Positions 15,470 to 27,900 of a DNA stretch of 64,000 bases are shown here, one piece after another. A program made the translations under genes and the position numbers. The stretch spans positions 14,469,448 to 14,533,447 of the forward strand of contig NC_088108.1 of the NCBI RefSeq assembly GCF_036370855.1, read 5' to 3'. The notes under the pieces were generated by a model. The model saw nothing but the letters and a program-made list of their open reading frames with translations, was not told the origin of the DNA and searched no databases. Source of the stretch: Dromaius novaehollandiae. Taxonomy: Eukaryota; Chordata; Aves; Casuariiformes; Dromaiidae. Position 1 is the stretch's first letter, and each line of letters begins with the position of its first letter.

Positions 15470-15799
15470 AAAAAAGAGCCAGTGGCATTAGCAAAGAAAA
15501 CCAACAACACCTACAACATCGTTGGCACCACATATGCCCTCAACATTGCTAAGGACCCTGGCCTGCCCACCATCTCCAAGAGCGCTGCTGCCACTGCTAC
15601 TGCCTCCAACATACCCCCCAAGATGCCCCGCCTAGAGGAGAAGCTCCCGGAGAGTAAGAAGACATACAACAGTGTCAGCAAGGTAGACAAGATGTCTCGC
15701 ATCGTCTTTCCAGTCCTCTTTGCCATTTTCAACTTAGTCTACTGGGCCACATACGTAAACCGGGAGTCAGCTATCAAGGGAATGATTCCCAAACAATAA
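15470..15799 (+). CDS. GABRA3: GABRA3 last coding exon (exon 10: TM3-TM4 loop, TM4, C-terminus)
   Basis: The coding part is 330 bases: 109 residues plus TAA at 15797-15799. It begins with [10 protein letters not shown] directly after the CTAG acceptor. The first ~60 residues are the variable cytoplasmic loop, with [16 protein letters not shown] typical of alpha-3 and an Ala/Thr/Ser-rich stretch (about residues 38-47). The conserved [16 protein letters not shown] motif precedes TM4 (about residues 77-96, rich in [17 protein letters not shown]), and the chain ends [13 protein letters not shown]. The mammalian alpha-3 C-terminus is nearly the same. The loop normally carries trafficking and scaffold (gephyrin) contacts; only family knowledge supports that here. 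Frame and splice junction are clean, with no sign of pseudogenisation. Confidence 0.96.
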   Translation, partial: KKEPVALAKKTNNTYNIVGTTYALNIAKDPGLPTISKSAAATATASNIPPKMPRLEEKLPESKKTYNSVSKVDKMSRIVFPVLFAIFNLVYWATYVNRESAIKGMIPKQ

Positions 15800-18059
15800 A
15801 ACCGGTCACACAAACCTTCCATCAGTGAGCACCATCCAGGCAGGAATTCTCCAGGGCTTTTTTCTTTCCTGTTTTGTTTTATTATTATTGTTTATTTGAT
15901 ATTATTACTATTAGATCATTCTTTTTTAATGTAAACAAAATTGTGATTTTAATTTAATCTCGTATACATATAGTTTCATTTATTTTGTCTCTGATAATGA
16001 AAGGAAAACAAGGATCATAACAAGTTGTGCCTCTAACATCGTGAGTCTGATGTCCCCCATCCATCCAGGTCACCCTTGCTTCCATCTCTTCTCCTCCACC
16101 TTGTGCCTGAGTGCCACCCATTCCCATTCCACGCTACACTGTGCCAAGGCCTGCTGGTGTGACTTGCCTCCCTCCTGCTCTTCTGCAATGGACTGCCCTA
16201 GTGTGGATGCTCCTGGTGACTCGAGCTCAAGGATGAGGAGGCCTCCAAAGTCAGCTTGTCAGCTGGGTTGGTCTTCAGCATCTGGCGCTTTACACCAGGT
16301 TTTACTTCCTGGGCAGCAGCCGTGGTTGCAGGTGAGCTGGGCTGTGTTCAGGGAACTGTGCTGCACATGCTGGCATGTAGCCAAGTGCCTGTTGTGGACG
16401 ATCCAGCAACTGTCAGGTATTGTGGAGCCCCTGCAAGGGTGGAGCGGGGTGGCAGTGTCTTGTAGGCATCTACAGGGCTTCCTCCTCTCTGTCTTCACCA
16501 AACCTAGCTGCAGGTTTCCTCCATCTCTCTACCCAGACAAGAATAGGTGAGGAAGGTCATGTCTGTCTGCCATCCTGGACTCTTGGGGCAATTCATGTTA
16601 GAGGATGGGGTGATTCCTACCAGAGGAATATTTTTCTCAGGATTAGTCAGTGATAGGAGTCAAGATGGGAGTTTCCCAATGCCTGGGAGAGGATATAAGC
16701 TGTGAGGGTGCATGCATTCAGCATCAGAGCTGGAAGACATAGAGCTCATGTTCTGATGGGCAGTTTTTTTACTTTCTTTTGGCCGTATCCACTTGTCCTT
16801 GTTGACATCTCTTCTCTGCCCCAGTCCCCTCTTCTACCCTCCCATTCATCTTCCTTCCTTTGGCTGCTCAGCAGTCCTCGGTACTAATCTCACTGCTTGC
16901 AGGTGCGTGTAGGCAGTGAAGCACCTGGCCTCTGAGGTTAGCCACACTGATGGGGAGGAGCACAGCCCCAACGAAGTTCAGCTCACAGAGCGTTTTTGCT
17001 CTGGATCCCTGGAGCAGCAGTGATGTTGGTGCAGGCTAGGAAAGATGTAGGCTCTTCCCAGCCTAGGGGACAGGGGCAACCTCGGGGCCACTCTGCTGCC
17101 AGTAGGGGATTAGAGAGGGATGGGCGGTCCCCAAAGACCTACCTGCACCTGGTGAACCCAATGTAGCTGAGCATCCTCCATGCCATGTCATGACAGGAGA
17201 AGGGGCTTTTTTAACCAGGAGGATGATTCTGCTGTCCCTAAGAGCTGCATAAGCCAGGTGCCATCCCACAAAGCCACTGAGATGAGACCCACATCTAAAA
17301 CCTGCAAACTCTTCCCAGAAAAGCCTTCCAGTGCCTTGGAGAGAGGCTTTTTCTCCCTTCACAGCCACCACATTGCTGAGACTTGAACCAGCAGTGCCCC
17401 CTTCCAGGCACAGCACTGGGACGGGGGGATCCAGGCTGTCTGCCCTCCTCCCTTCCTCACTGGTGCCTGGACCCAGGAGCACAGTGTCCTGCCACAGGGA
17501 ATTACGTGCTGCATCTGGTGAGCACTTGTCTCAGCCCACAGGCAGTGCTGGTCCTGTGTGACCTCTCTGAGCCTCAGGCTGCCCCATGAACTCTCCCAGC
17601 ACATTTTGGGTGCCTGCAGCCAGCCTGAGACCCCAGCACCCCCAAAGTGGTGTCTTGGGCATTGCTCTGGGCCCCTGCACCAGGCTCGGTTTCACCCTTC
17701 CCATAGGGAAGCAGGATGGAGCGCAAGACACAGGATTCACCCCACTGGAGCATCCATGGGGACAGCAGGATGGCGCAGGGCAGGCGGGGCACCAAGTCCT
17801 CCCGTGAGGATGATATTCGTGCATGTCCTCCTGTCTCTTACCTCGCTCACTGGCTCAGCAGCAGTGCAGCTGCCCTCCCTCCCACGAGGAGCAGGGCTGG
17901 GAGACTCTTAGCTCTGACTCGCCGCTGTGTCCAGTCTGAGAGCGCGTCCACGCCAGCGGGCAGCAGTGGGTGAGCGGGGGCAACTACCCACAAGCTAAAG
18001 TGACCAGCTACCCTCACCCCATCTCCCCATCACCTCCCCTTGCATCCACACCCCAAACC

Positions 18060-18480
18060 GCCTGTGACATTTCTGCAGTGCCTTTCACCGGGGGCTCCTG
18101 CGAGGGCTCGCCAACCCCCTGTGCGCGGCGGGGAAGGCCGGCGAGCTCTGCCCTGCGTGCTGCAGCATGGGCAATGCAGGTCCGGAAAGCAGAGGGAGGG
18201 CGCGTGGTCCCCGGCAGCAAGCCTGCAAGCAGCCGCCCGGATGGGGGTCACACCGCTGCTTTTGCGCCCTGGGGTGCCCGGACCTCCAGGCACTGGCCCC
18301 CGCTGCTGCTGCCGCTGCTCCGTGCCGCTGTGCACCAGCACCAGCACGGCTGCCCAGCGCCGAGGCTGTGTGTGTGCCGAGTCCCGGGCACCAGCTCCCC
18401 GTCCCCCTCCAGGAGCGAAGGCTATTGCTGCCACCGTCTGGCTTCGGGGCTCTCCGGGCAGTAACCGCTACGCTTACCGG
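18060..18480. promoter_or_regulatory. CpG-rich block downstream of GABRA3
   Basis: A GC- and CpG-rich stretch (for example GTGCGCGGCGGGGAAGGCCG) has no exon that I can identify. It may be an orphan CpG island or part of a long UTR. Confidence 0.4.
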
Positions 18481-18626
18481 CCACGAGGCAGTTCGTTTCG
18501 GAAACTACTGGGATGTCATTTTCTTAAATAACGTAGATGAAGTGTATCTCATAAAACATTCATGTCACTATAATACTCAGGCCTAAGTGAATGAAATAGA
18601 AACCCTATAAAAAGCAAAACAAACAC

Positions 18627-18632
18627 AATAAA
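18627..18632 (+). terminator. GABRA3: candidate GABRA3 poly(A) signal AATAAA
   Basis: A canonical hexamer is followed within about 20 bases by a GT-rich stretch (GTATATTGTGTTT), as expected for a cleavage site. Another AATAAA occurs at 19474-19479. One also overlaps the stop codon (15795-15800) but is probably not used. Confidence 0.35.
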
Positions 18633-21600
18633 GTGGTAACAAAGAGTATATTGTGTTTACTAACAGAATTATATCAAATGCAAGTTTAAAGATGGGATCC
18701 AGTGACCTAGCTGACTTACACAGGCCTTGGAGCAGCTAGCAGTCTCCTCTGCTAGCCTGGCCATCCCCCAAAATCCCCTCTGACTCGAGGCCAAGTCCTG
18801 CCGCGTGTTGCCTCGCCACGTGCGTGCCTGCTGCCGCCAGCGGTACCTGCTGCAGGTGTCTTTTGATGCCTGCTTGGCAGAGCTCCCCTTATTAGCAGGT
18901 CTTCCCGGTTGCTGCCCAGCAGCCCAGGTGTGCCCTGCTCCTGGGCGCTGCTCTCCCGCCCGGCCAGCGCCACAGCAGGGCCGGTGCCGGGTGCCTCTCG
19001 GTGGAGATGCTGCGGGAGCCCTGCGGCTGGGTCTTTCTGCAAGGTGTCAGGGCACATTCCCAGGACAGATTTTGGGCGCTTTCCCTAACTAGGGGTGATC
19101 TTTGCTATTTCAGCTGTCAAGGTGAATTTCCTACCTGTCTCTTACACTCATCCTTTTCTCCTGGTGTTTTCAAGCTCCAGAACACATAGCACAGCCATCT
19201 ACCTGGCTTGCTGGTGATACACATCTGCTCTCTCCTCTTTGTTCTCCCTGACTCTGACAGCGTTGCTCTCTGCCTGATAAAAGGCTCACTTCCCGGATCT
19301 GTGCTAGCACTAATTGAAAGCCAAGTCTATTCCGACCAAAGCCTGGCACTGGCTCTGAGCCTTTTTGCCAGCTGGAAGCAGAAATACTGGCATCCTTTGG
19401 TTAGAAATAACAAACCAAACAGGATTTGTCGTTTGGCTTCCAAACAGGGAAGCATTTCGGGAAGATAGTTATAAATAAATGGTTTAACATCTCCTGCCAG
19501 CAGAAATCACAGAGAAGATAATGTTCTTTTTTTTAAATCTCACAGAGGCTCAAATTGGGACATTTCCTTTCCAGCTAACAGTAGGCTGTTGATGGGCTCT
19601 TTTTCTAAGGGAACTCCAGGTCAGAGCTAACCTAGCATAAGTTACTGCTGTTTATACCTTGTTATGATAGTATTTTAGGGCTCCATTTTTGTAATTGGTA
19701 CTATATATGGATAGATCTGTACACAGCTGTTGTTGAGAAGGGTTGATAGCCTAAGCCACAGCCAGCCAGCTGTGCAGTGGGAATTTCATTTCCCCACGAA
19801 CCTCGATACTCAAATGTTTATTTTTCTTCTGACAAGGCCCAAAGACTTCCTGACTTTATGAGATTCTTCTGGAAAAGAATTAGAAGTCTTTGAAGGTGAT
19901 CAAAACGATCTGTTCAGTCTGCACTCCTATATTTTAACTTCTACTGTCTGAATAAGCATAGTCCAAAAACAAAGTTGCATTCTAATTCCCTGGAACAGAA
20001 GACAGTGCTGAAAGGAAAAGTTGGAATGTTTCCTTGTGAAAAATGTCAAATGGCCGTTTAGGCATTGGCAGCCTGCCTCTGTTCTCCTCTGAAACAGCAC
20101 ACTGGCAAGAGCAGTGGCACGGAGGACTTTGCTTTTGGGAGCTCTGTGCTCCCGGGGAGGTAGGGGACAGTTCAGCTGAAGCTCTCCTAGCAGGCAGGGA
20201 AGGCAGCATGTGGTGGCTGCAAGCGCCGTGTTAGTGCTGTGATATTTCTGAGGGGTGACAGGAGAGAAGCAGTCCCTTAGTGCCACCCTTTCTTCCAGAG
20301 GGCTCATTAAGTTATCCCTCCCCACCCCCATGCAACTTCTCTCAAAAAGCTTCTTGAATGTCACAGAGCATGGCTTCATCACCCGAGGCAGAGCTTTCCA
20401 GTTCTCCTCCACACTCACCATGAGCAAAGCCAGCTTTGCCACTACTGAGGTTTTTCAAAGAAGTATCATGGCCAGAACATCTCACCCCAGTCCCGATCCC
20501 CACCAGCTTTGTGGCACTGGAGGGAGACCTCCTCCGTTTGCTGTAGGACCTTCCCCCATGGGAGCAGACCCCACGCTCGCTGTTCACAGACGTAAGCTAG
20601 GCATGCAGACAAGGGCTCCAACCAGTCTATTTCTGCAAGTAGCACATCCTATGGGTGCGCGAGACATTCATTTCTCATCTGCTGCCTCGACTTCTGTTGT
20701 CCGCATCTTGGATTCTTTTTGGCTGTCCCCGAGGGGTGATTATAAAACTGCATCAGATATCAGGAAGGTGTTTCTCTTGCTCCAGATCATCTTGAGTGGG
20801 AAGACCCTCCATTCTGCTAAGAACCTCTACCGAAATCTTCAGAAACCTGGAGCTTTGCCTCTCAGAGCAGCCCAGGCCAAGCTGGGAGACCTGGGGAGAG
20901 GAGAGGAAGGGCTGACAAAGGCGCTTTCCAGGGGATATGCACCTGCTTTCTGAACAGCTAGAAAGGCAGAACTGTGTGAAGGGTGGCAGTGCTGTAAAAA
21001 TGGCCTCTTTGCAGTACAATGTGTGCATAAGGCAGTTGGAGGAATAGAGCAATTTAATGTACAATACTGTTAAAGGAAGGAATATGTTCAAAGGAGAGCT
21101 GCTGCTTAAGACAGTGGCGGCACTTGGCCAGCTTGCTGGGTGATGCTGTTAGCGGGAGAGGTGAGGGGACGGGGGGCTGCCAGTGGCCTGGCTCAGGGAA
21201 GGGCTGGCGGGTGCTTGCTGGCCGTCCCGCTCTGCGTGTGTGGCCCCATGGGGAGTGGTGGAGAGGCTGGAGTGGGCTTTGGGACAAGACCCCCCAAGGC
21301 AAACAACAGCAAATTCTGCAAATTCTGTGTGTCCCTGGGGCCACGCTTTGCCCCCTTCCCCAAATATCTGTGTGTATTTTGGAGGCTGGAGAAGAGGGAA
21401 GCAGCATTTCCCTGCACCCTTGGTGGTCGCTGGGGGTGGGGAGAGCTCAGCCAAGGCGAGAGGCTTGTTCATGCAAATGTAGATGCTCTATTAATGCCAG
21501 CATAGGGGCAAACAACCCAAACGGCAACAATTCACCAGTCCTCTCTCCATATCAAGCTAAACTGCTCCTGAAGGCATTTTTGGCAAGAGGCCACTGCACA

Positions 21601-22428
21601 GATGAGTTTGATGGCTTCAAGGTATAACTATTTACTGTTTGACCATGTTATTGTTCAGTCAGACAAGGGTTTTTACATATGTGTGTGTGTCTTTACGCTC
21701 ACAAACCTTTTATATCTAAAAATCAAGCTGTTTTCTCTTTGGAAAAGAAAACAGTCACTTTTAATTATTCTACTTGCCTCTCATTCTCCTTACTAAATCT
21801 TCTGGAAAGAGGTGTCTCCTCAGCAGCTTCTCTCCCTCTGAGCTGGCCTTCAAACTGCTTTGGGGGCCACTGGCAGTGATGGAGCGAGGGAGAGGAGGTA
21901 CAGTGGTACCTGGCAGTGGCTTGCTGCCCGGGACCAAGGTCGCTGCTGGCAGCGCTACTGAGCAGCTCTTAGGAAATGTAGTGGCACGTGCCACAGCTTC
22001 TCCCGACACTGCCCATTTGTCCGTGGCCTGGACACTAGGATGTTCCCTGGATGCAGCAGGACTTTTGAATGCCTTGAATGCCATAAGCAACTAGGTGTTG
22101 TGTGCAACTGAGTGTTGCAAAGGGCTTTTAGCCCGCAGTGGCAGGCTGGGTCTCCACCCTGTGCCCGTTTCAGGAGGGAGCAGAGCACCTCGCTGGACCT
22201 GTTTCAGCCTCCGCGTCGCCAGAGGAACGCCGCGGCTAGGGCCGGGGCTGGCGCTTGGGCTCTTCTGCGCAGGGGACAGCGAAAGAGAAATGCTGGCACC
22301 ATTTCCTTGGCTATAGTTCCTCCTGGTACGGCTCGTCGAGGTGTGACATGCCAGTGGTAGCTACTCTCCCAAGCTGGTGTGCTTCCTCTGCACGTGGCTT
22401 CACGGCCTGGGCAGCACCTGGGCCCTGT

Positions 22429-22476
22429 GGAGAGGGGCTGCTCCCAACCCAGGGAGAGGGGCTGCTCCCAACCCAG
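22429..22476. repeat. perfect 2 x 24-bp tandem duplication
   Basis: Two identical copies of a unit starting GGAGAGGGGCTGCTCCCAAC lie back to back, with no differences. Identity suggests recent duplication. Confidence 0.95.
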
Positions 22477-23816
22477 CAGCACGCGTTTCCTCCCGTGTAC
22501 ACGGGAGCAGCATGTAACGCTACAATTGCTGCCCACGAAGGTGGCCGGGAACAGGTAAACACCCAGATCGGGCAGACAGCGAGACAGAGCAGCCCAAGCG
22601 GCTGTGTGGCAGCAGCCTGCCGGTCCCCAGGCGCCCCAAAGCGGTCCCTCACGCACTGCGGTTGGGCTAGCTCTGAGCCGCGCCTCTGATCCCTGGGTCC
22701 ATGGGCTGTTTCTGCTGGCCTAGCTGCAAGGGCTGGTGGTTTCTGAAGTCTGCTCTGCTCCAAGAACTGTGTGCCTTGTCCTCCCAGCCTCCTTCAAACC
22801 CCAGGTTTTCTCTCCTTCATCCTTTTCTGTTCCTCAGTTTAATCTCCGCTTGTTCCTGCACCCGTTCTCCCCCTCCCCATTTAGTATGCTTTGTTATATC
22901 CGGATTCACCCACTCATTTGTTCATCGTTTCTCTCCTTCAGCAACAGCCCACCCCAGTCCCTGCAAGATCCTGACCTCACTCCAGATAGGGGTCCGTGAC
23001 ACCACTTCTCTGAGGCCCTCAGGACAAGTGAGCCTTGCAGCCCCCAGGGTTTGAGGAAGGAGGAGAGAGCTGGGACGGGAGGTTGCTGGGGAAAAGCATG
23101 GGGACCTTGCAAGACCTTCCAGCACTGTTCTAGATGATTTGATGGTGCGTTTACAGCTGCATGGACCCAAGCACCTCTGGCTGCTCCATGGGGAGGCAGA
23201 AGGGGTTGCACAGGCTGTCTGGAGGAATGGGAAAGGTGCAGGAAGCAACTCTCCATCTTGGCCCAATGACACCTCTGTGCTACTGCACGGCATGCTTGTG
23301 CCAGCTGTGTGCAGCTGTGCGCTGGCCGGCCCTCTAACCCATGCCAGCTCTTGGTTATAGAAATGAATCAGATACAAACTGATGTGCTAATTATGGGAAG
23401 GGTCAGCAAAAGTGTAGGCCTTTGCTGACATCGTCTCCTGGACCCACATCTGATCTCACTTCAGTGCAAGCAGTGCCAAAGCTAGACATCAGCACCTGCA
23501 CGGCCATGCTGAGTAGTCTGCGTGGGCCACAGGCAGTGAGCAGCATGCAGTCCCCTAGCAATGGCACACAGCTCTGCTCCCAAAACTTCCCCTTCATCTT
23601 CTCCCATCTTAGGGGAAATGGTTAGACAGTGGCACTGCACCTGCACTCATAGCTTCTATGTTCCCTCATTTCCTGCTGGAGGAAGGCTGTTGTATTCAAC
23701 GGCAATCACCTCCTGTGCCTCATGGTGTCCCACACGTCAGAGCAAAGAACATCACCATCCACAGGCAAATGAGGCTGGCTCTCTTCCCAGGTCTGCGTGT
23801 GCCTGTGTGTCCCGCA

Positions 23817-23833
23817 CCCCCCCCCCCCCCCCC
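23817..23833 (+). repeat. poly-C run (17)
   Basis: An uninterrupted C homopolymer in intergenic DNA. Its length is likely variable. Confidence 0.9.
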
Positions 23834-24910
23834 AATGGGAGTCTGTGCTGCTTTACAAAGCAGAGATCTTTGGGCTTGGACTAGCCCTAACATTTGACCT
23901 ATAAGCTTTATCACCACAACCTGGGTTATGCTGGTTTCTATTCAGAAGGCTCTAGGCCAAAATATGTTTTTTCCAAACACTTTTCTGTTCCCCACTGTCC
24001 CAGCCCCCACCTGTGCAGATCTCTTCTATGCACAGCTTTAAGGATCCCGTCTGCCTAGAGAGGGAAGCCTGGTCCCAGCTTTGCTGAAGTGAGCCAGGAT
24101 GCTCCCACTGTCTTCGAAGGCTCTTGGCTCTTTGCTGCTGCTGGAAGGTCCTGTCAACTTGAAGAGTCCATTGGCTCATTTTATACTGCTGGCAGCACTC
24201 TGTTTCCTCTTAAACGTCTGTCAGTTCCTCCTGTCTGTTTGCAGGGGACCCAGCAACTGTAAAGGCAATTATATATTGCATAATTTGATTTTACAACCAC
24301 TAAAAAGTAGGAATAGAGTTCTGAAACCTGAGTCGTTGCCACATCCCCTTTGCCAGGTTGTGCTCTGAGTTGAAGGATTCCTCTCTGCAGGCACAAGAGA
24401 GACTCTGAACCCTCCAAATCTCCTCCAGGCCATCTTGTCGAGTGGCCACACATATCCTTACATCAATTAGACCCTCCCAGTTGACTGACTCTGGGATATC
24501 TGCAGGCAAATATCTGATCTGAAGATGATGGCACCAGCCATTTAGCTGCAGCCCTGGTGTCCCGTGCTGGGAACGCTGCTTGAGCAAACCCTAGGGCAGG
24601 CCATGGCAGGGAAGAACACACTGCAACAAAATGCCAGAGAACATGCTCATTCCACTGCCTCAGGCTGAAGCTGTGCCCGTGTTATCTGTGCCCATGTCTT
24701 CTGTTTTCTTTTCCATCTTGTGAGACTCTTCACTCCACTATGAGAAAGAATCTAGCCGGCTGCAGTTTAATGCATGACAATCCTGTTACTACACCTGTAA
24801 ATAATTAACAACTAGAGAAAACTGCATTTTCTAATTTTTGTTGACTTTATTTTCTCTATTGACTAGCTGTTAGCCACTTTCTTAAGGGATTTCTCATGGA
24901 AACTGTGACC

Positions 24911-24973
24911 TTTCTATTTCTCTCTCTTTTCTTCTCCCTCTCTCTTTTTCTCACTCTTTCTCTCTCTCTCTCT
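24911..24973 (+). repeat. CT-rich microsatellite / polypyrimidine tract
   Basis: Nearly pure pyrimidine with several (CT)n blocks, ending in an uninterrupted (CT) run. It is a simple repeat with potential to form H-DNA. Confidence 0.85.
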
Positions 24974-27900
24974 GAGGTTAGTGTTTCAAATGCTTTTTGG
25001 TGCAATGTTCAATGCCTGTTTGTATTTTTGAATTGTATTTTTCAACCTTTGCTGGAAAAAAAAATTTGCCCATTCTAATTGGCAGGATTTTGAGTCCTGC
25101 AATTTTTTTCAGCTTTTAGCATTTTCAGTAAGTTAAAGCAAGAAAAAAAGTCTCAAAAATTACAGTGAAGTTCTGAAGAGAGATTAGAAAACATCAGAAA
25201 CAAGAACTACATGAATGAGCTGAACAAGCTGAGTGGACAAGGAGGACTCTTCTGACCACCTGTTAACCTCCTGATCAAACACATAAGGCGGGACTAGACC
25301 TCTTCACTGAATTAATCACTCCGCTTTTCCACTCTACCCACTCTCTTGAACTCTGATCAAAACAAATAAAAATTCATATTTTAAAAAAACTCTGCACCAT
25401 TATTTTTTCCAGGGTCTTATATTCAAAGCCAAAGGACATTGTTTCACAGAGGGATGGGGAGCCAGGAGAACCAGTCCTCTGGGCTTCAGGCTACCTGTGC
25501 AGCTGAGGAGTTTGTCCCATTGATGAGCAAAAAAGCTACCTGTGGAAAAAAAAAATCGAGGGGAAAATAAAAGAGCTTGAAACTATTCCATTACTTCCAT
25601 CATATTATGTTTAAAATGCTTCTCCCTCAAATGGCAGGGGAGGGGAGGGCACAAGAAATGTTCAAGGCAGCTAGTCTAGGGAGCTTGGGACCAGAGATAG
25701 GAAGGTGGCGGCTGTATGGATGGTCATGGAGGCTCATCTGAAAGGGTAGCAACCCTGATGGGTCCACTCCCCGTCAGCGTGTGGCCCATGGTTAGACTTT
25801 GCTTTTCCAGGACAGCTCTTCAGCATTTCTTCACATACATGAACTTTCTACTTTCTGAGCGTTCTGCCCTTCTAGGGACAATGAGAACAGGCTTGACTGG
25901 AGATGCTGGGTTGTCCAAGCCCTTCGCCTATTGTCCCAGGCACAAAGGGGAAGGTGCCTGGTCCTTCTTATGTTCACATTCCCTTTTAGAAAGACTTGCT
26001 CTTTTTGCAGTGCTCAGGCTTTGGGATCTGGAGACTGGCAACTGGGGCCACTTTATGGCAATTCTCCTCCAAGGATCTTTCCCCTGCTCTCAGGCCATCT
26101 CGCAGGTCAGGCCCACCAAATGCACTTCTCCAGCTAAATCATGCCCAGCCTTAAAGAGACGCTGGGTGGAGAGAAGGACATTTGGGCCCTTAGCCCAAAT
26201 GTCTTTGACTGTGTGGTAAATCAAATGAAAGAAAGGCTGTGGGCAGTTCTACCCACCCTGCTGTATTGTCCAGCTGTTACAATGACCTCCAGCATCACTT
26301 TGGTCCACAAAAACGAACACCTTCCTAAAGAGCTTCCAGGCATGATCCGGGATCTACCATGGCCCGGAGGCCATCCTGGTAGGTAGTTTTGACTGTGGCT
26401 ATCCTGGTTTTGGAGATTTAATGGCATGTAGCTGCCCATGCTGTGTCGCTCAGCCGGTGGCAACATATGTCCAGGTGTCTGCTAGCCTGCAAGTTCAGGG
26501 AGCTGGGGCTTCTTTTGGACACTTGAATTGCATCTCCCTTACTGGCAACTAATATGAAGAACTTTTTTTTCCTCCCTGGGTAGGAGGATCTGGAGTGGAG
26601 TAAATCTCTGCAAATGCAAAAGCAGAAGAAAAATCATTTGCAAGAAATGCTGAAGTTCTTCCTATTTCAGAAAGTTTGAAACTGCCCATGTCCCATTCTG
26701 TGATGTTTTTCTACACTTTCTGGCTATTTGTTCCTAGAAATGTTTATCATTTACTTAAATCCCACCTTTTCAATAAGGATTTTTTTCCCAATTACCTTTG
26801 GGAAAAAGCATAAGAAAGAAATAATTCCAGGGACATCAGCAGTTGTTTTCCACTCCAGAAGAAGGAGCAAAGCTCCCTCCCTCTTTCAGTGGATTCCCTG
26901 AACACCATCTGGATGCTGCACCAGGGACTGGCTGGCAGGACAATATCTCCAAACATATTGCAACCTTGAACAGAAAAGTTACACATTTGAATTTGCTGTA
27001 TTCAGCTGAATCCTCCTTCTCGCTCAGAGATTCGGATGACAGAAGAGGCATGGGAGCGCCGGGGCTTGCAGCTGCTGTGGCAGATGGATGGTTACCGTGG
27101 GTCTTAGAGTTACAGGCTGCATACTTATGTCTTCTCGAGAAAGGAGCATGGTTTGTGGCCTCAGCAAGAACAGCCAAGAGAGGAACCCACCATGTTTTAT
27201 ACGATAAAAGCTGGAACCAGAAGTTTTCACTCCTTCTTCCCTGCCCCAAAGCCTTCCTCAGTCGAAACCACACAGGACTGGGCCTATCCTGAGAAGCTCT
27301 TCCTGACTCAGAATACAAAAATAAACAGCAATGTATAAAGCTTCCCTGCGTTATCACTTCTCTCCTTGAACCGGGAACAAGGGCCCTGAAGAGGAACAGT
27401 GTAATTGCAGTGTCCACAGAAAAGAAATGCTAATGAAAACAGGCAGAGCCAGGAGAATTCACGAAGAGGAGGCACAGCAGAGCAAGCATGCATTACCTGG
27501 CACTTAGCGCTCAGCCTGACAGGTGTCTCAGGAAAGCAATAGCCAGGTTTTGTTATTAGGTGCTTATACTGCAGCGGCGCTCAGAGGGGGGATCGCCGGT
27601 GTGGGGCTCTCGGGGTGCGTGGGGTTTGGGAGCAGATGGATGTGCCCCTGTGTTGCATGGGCCCAGGGCTGGCACAGCCCCATGGCCCAGAGTGGGAGCG
27701 GGGGACCCAGGGCACCGGTGTGGTCTGCTGCCCCCGCCCCAGGCCTCCTTAGTGCCCCCGGGCAGGCGTCCACATGGATGGCCGAGCAAAGACACCGTGC
27801 TGTAAGTGACAGGGTGGGGAGGAGAGGTCACTGCAGAGGTTTTAAGTGAAATAGCACAGCCTCAGCCCCGAAGAGTTTGCAGGCTAAGGTGGTGGGCATG

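Larger units (their letters stand above)
15800..18650 (+). other. GABRA3: GABRA3 3' UTR (extent uncertain)
   Basis: The first ~240 bases after the stop are T-rich and AU-rich (TTATTATTATTGTTTATTTGATATTATTAC, CATTTATTTTG), typical of a neuronal 3' UTR with ATTTA-type elements. Farther on, 17.4-18.5 kb becomes GC-rich and unlike a UTR, then 18.5-18.65 kb returns to AT-rich sequence ending in a canonical poly(A) hexamer. The distal end is a guess based on that hexamer. Confidence 0.45.

Noticed and set aside
20255..20953. 232-codon plus-strand open frame between the receptor genes
   Set aside because: The translated residues show no domain, and no promoter, splice or conservation cue accompanies it.
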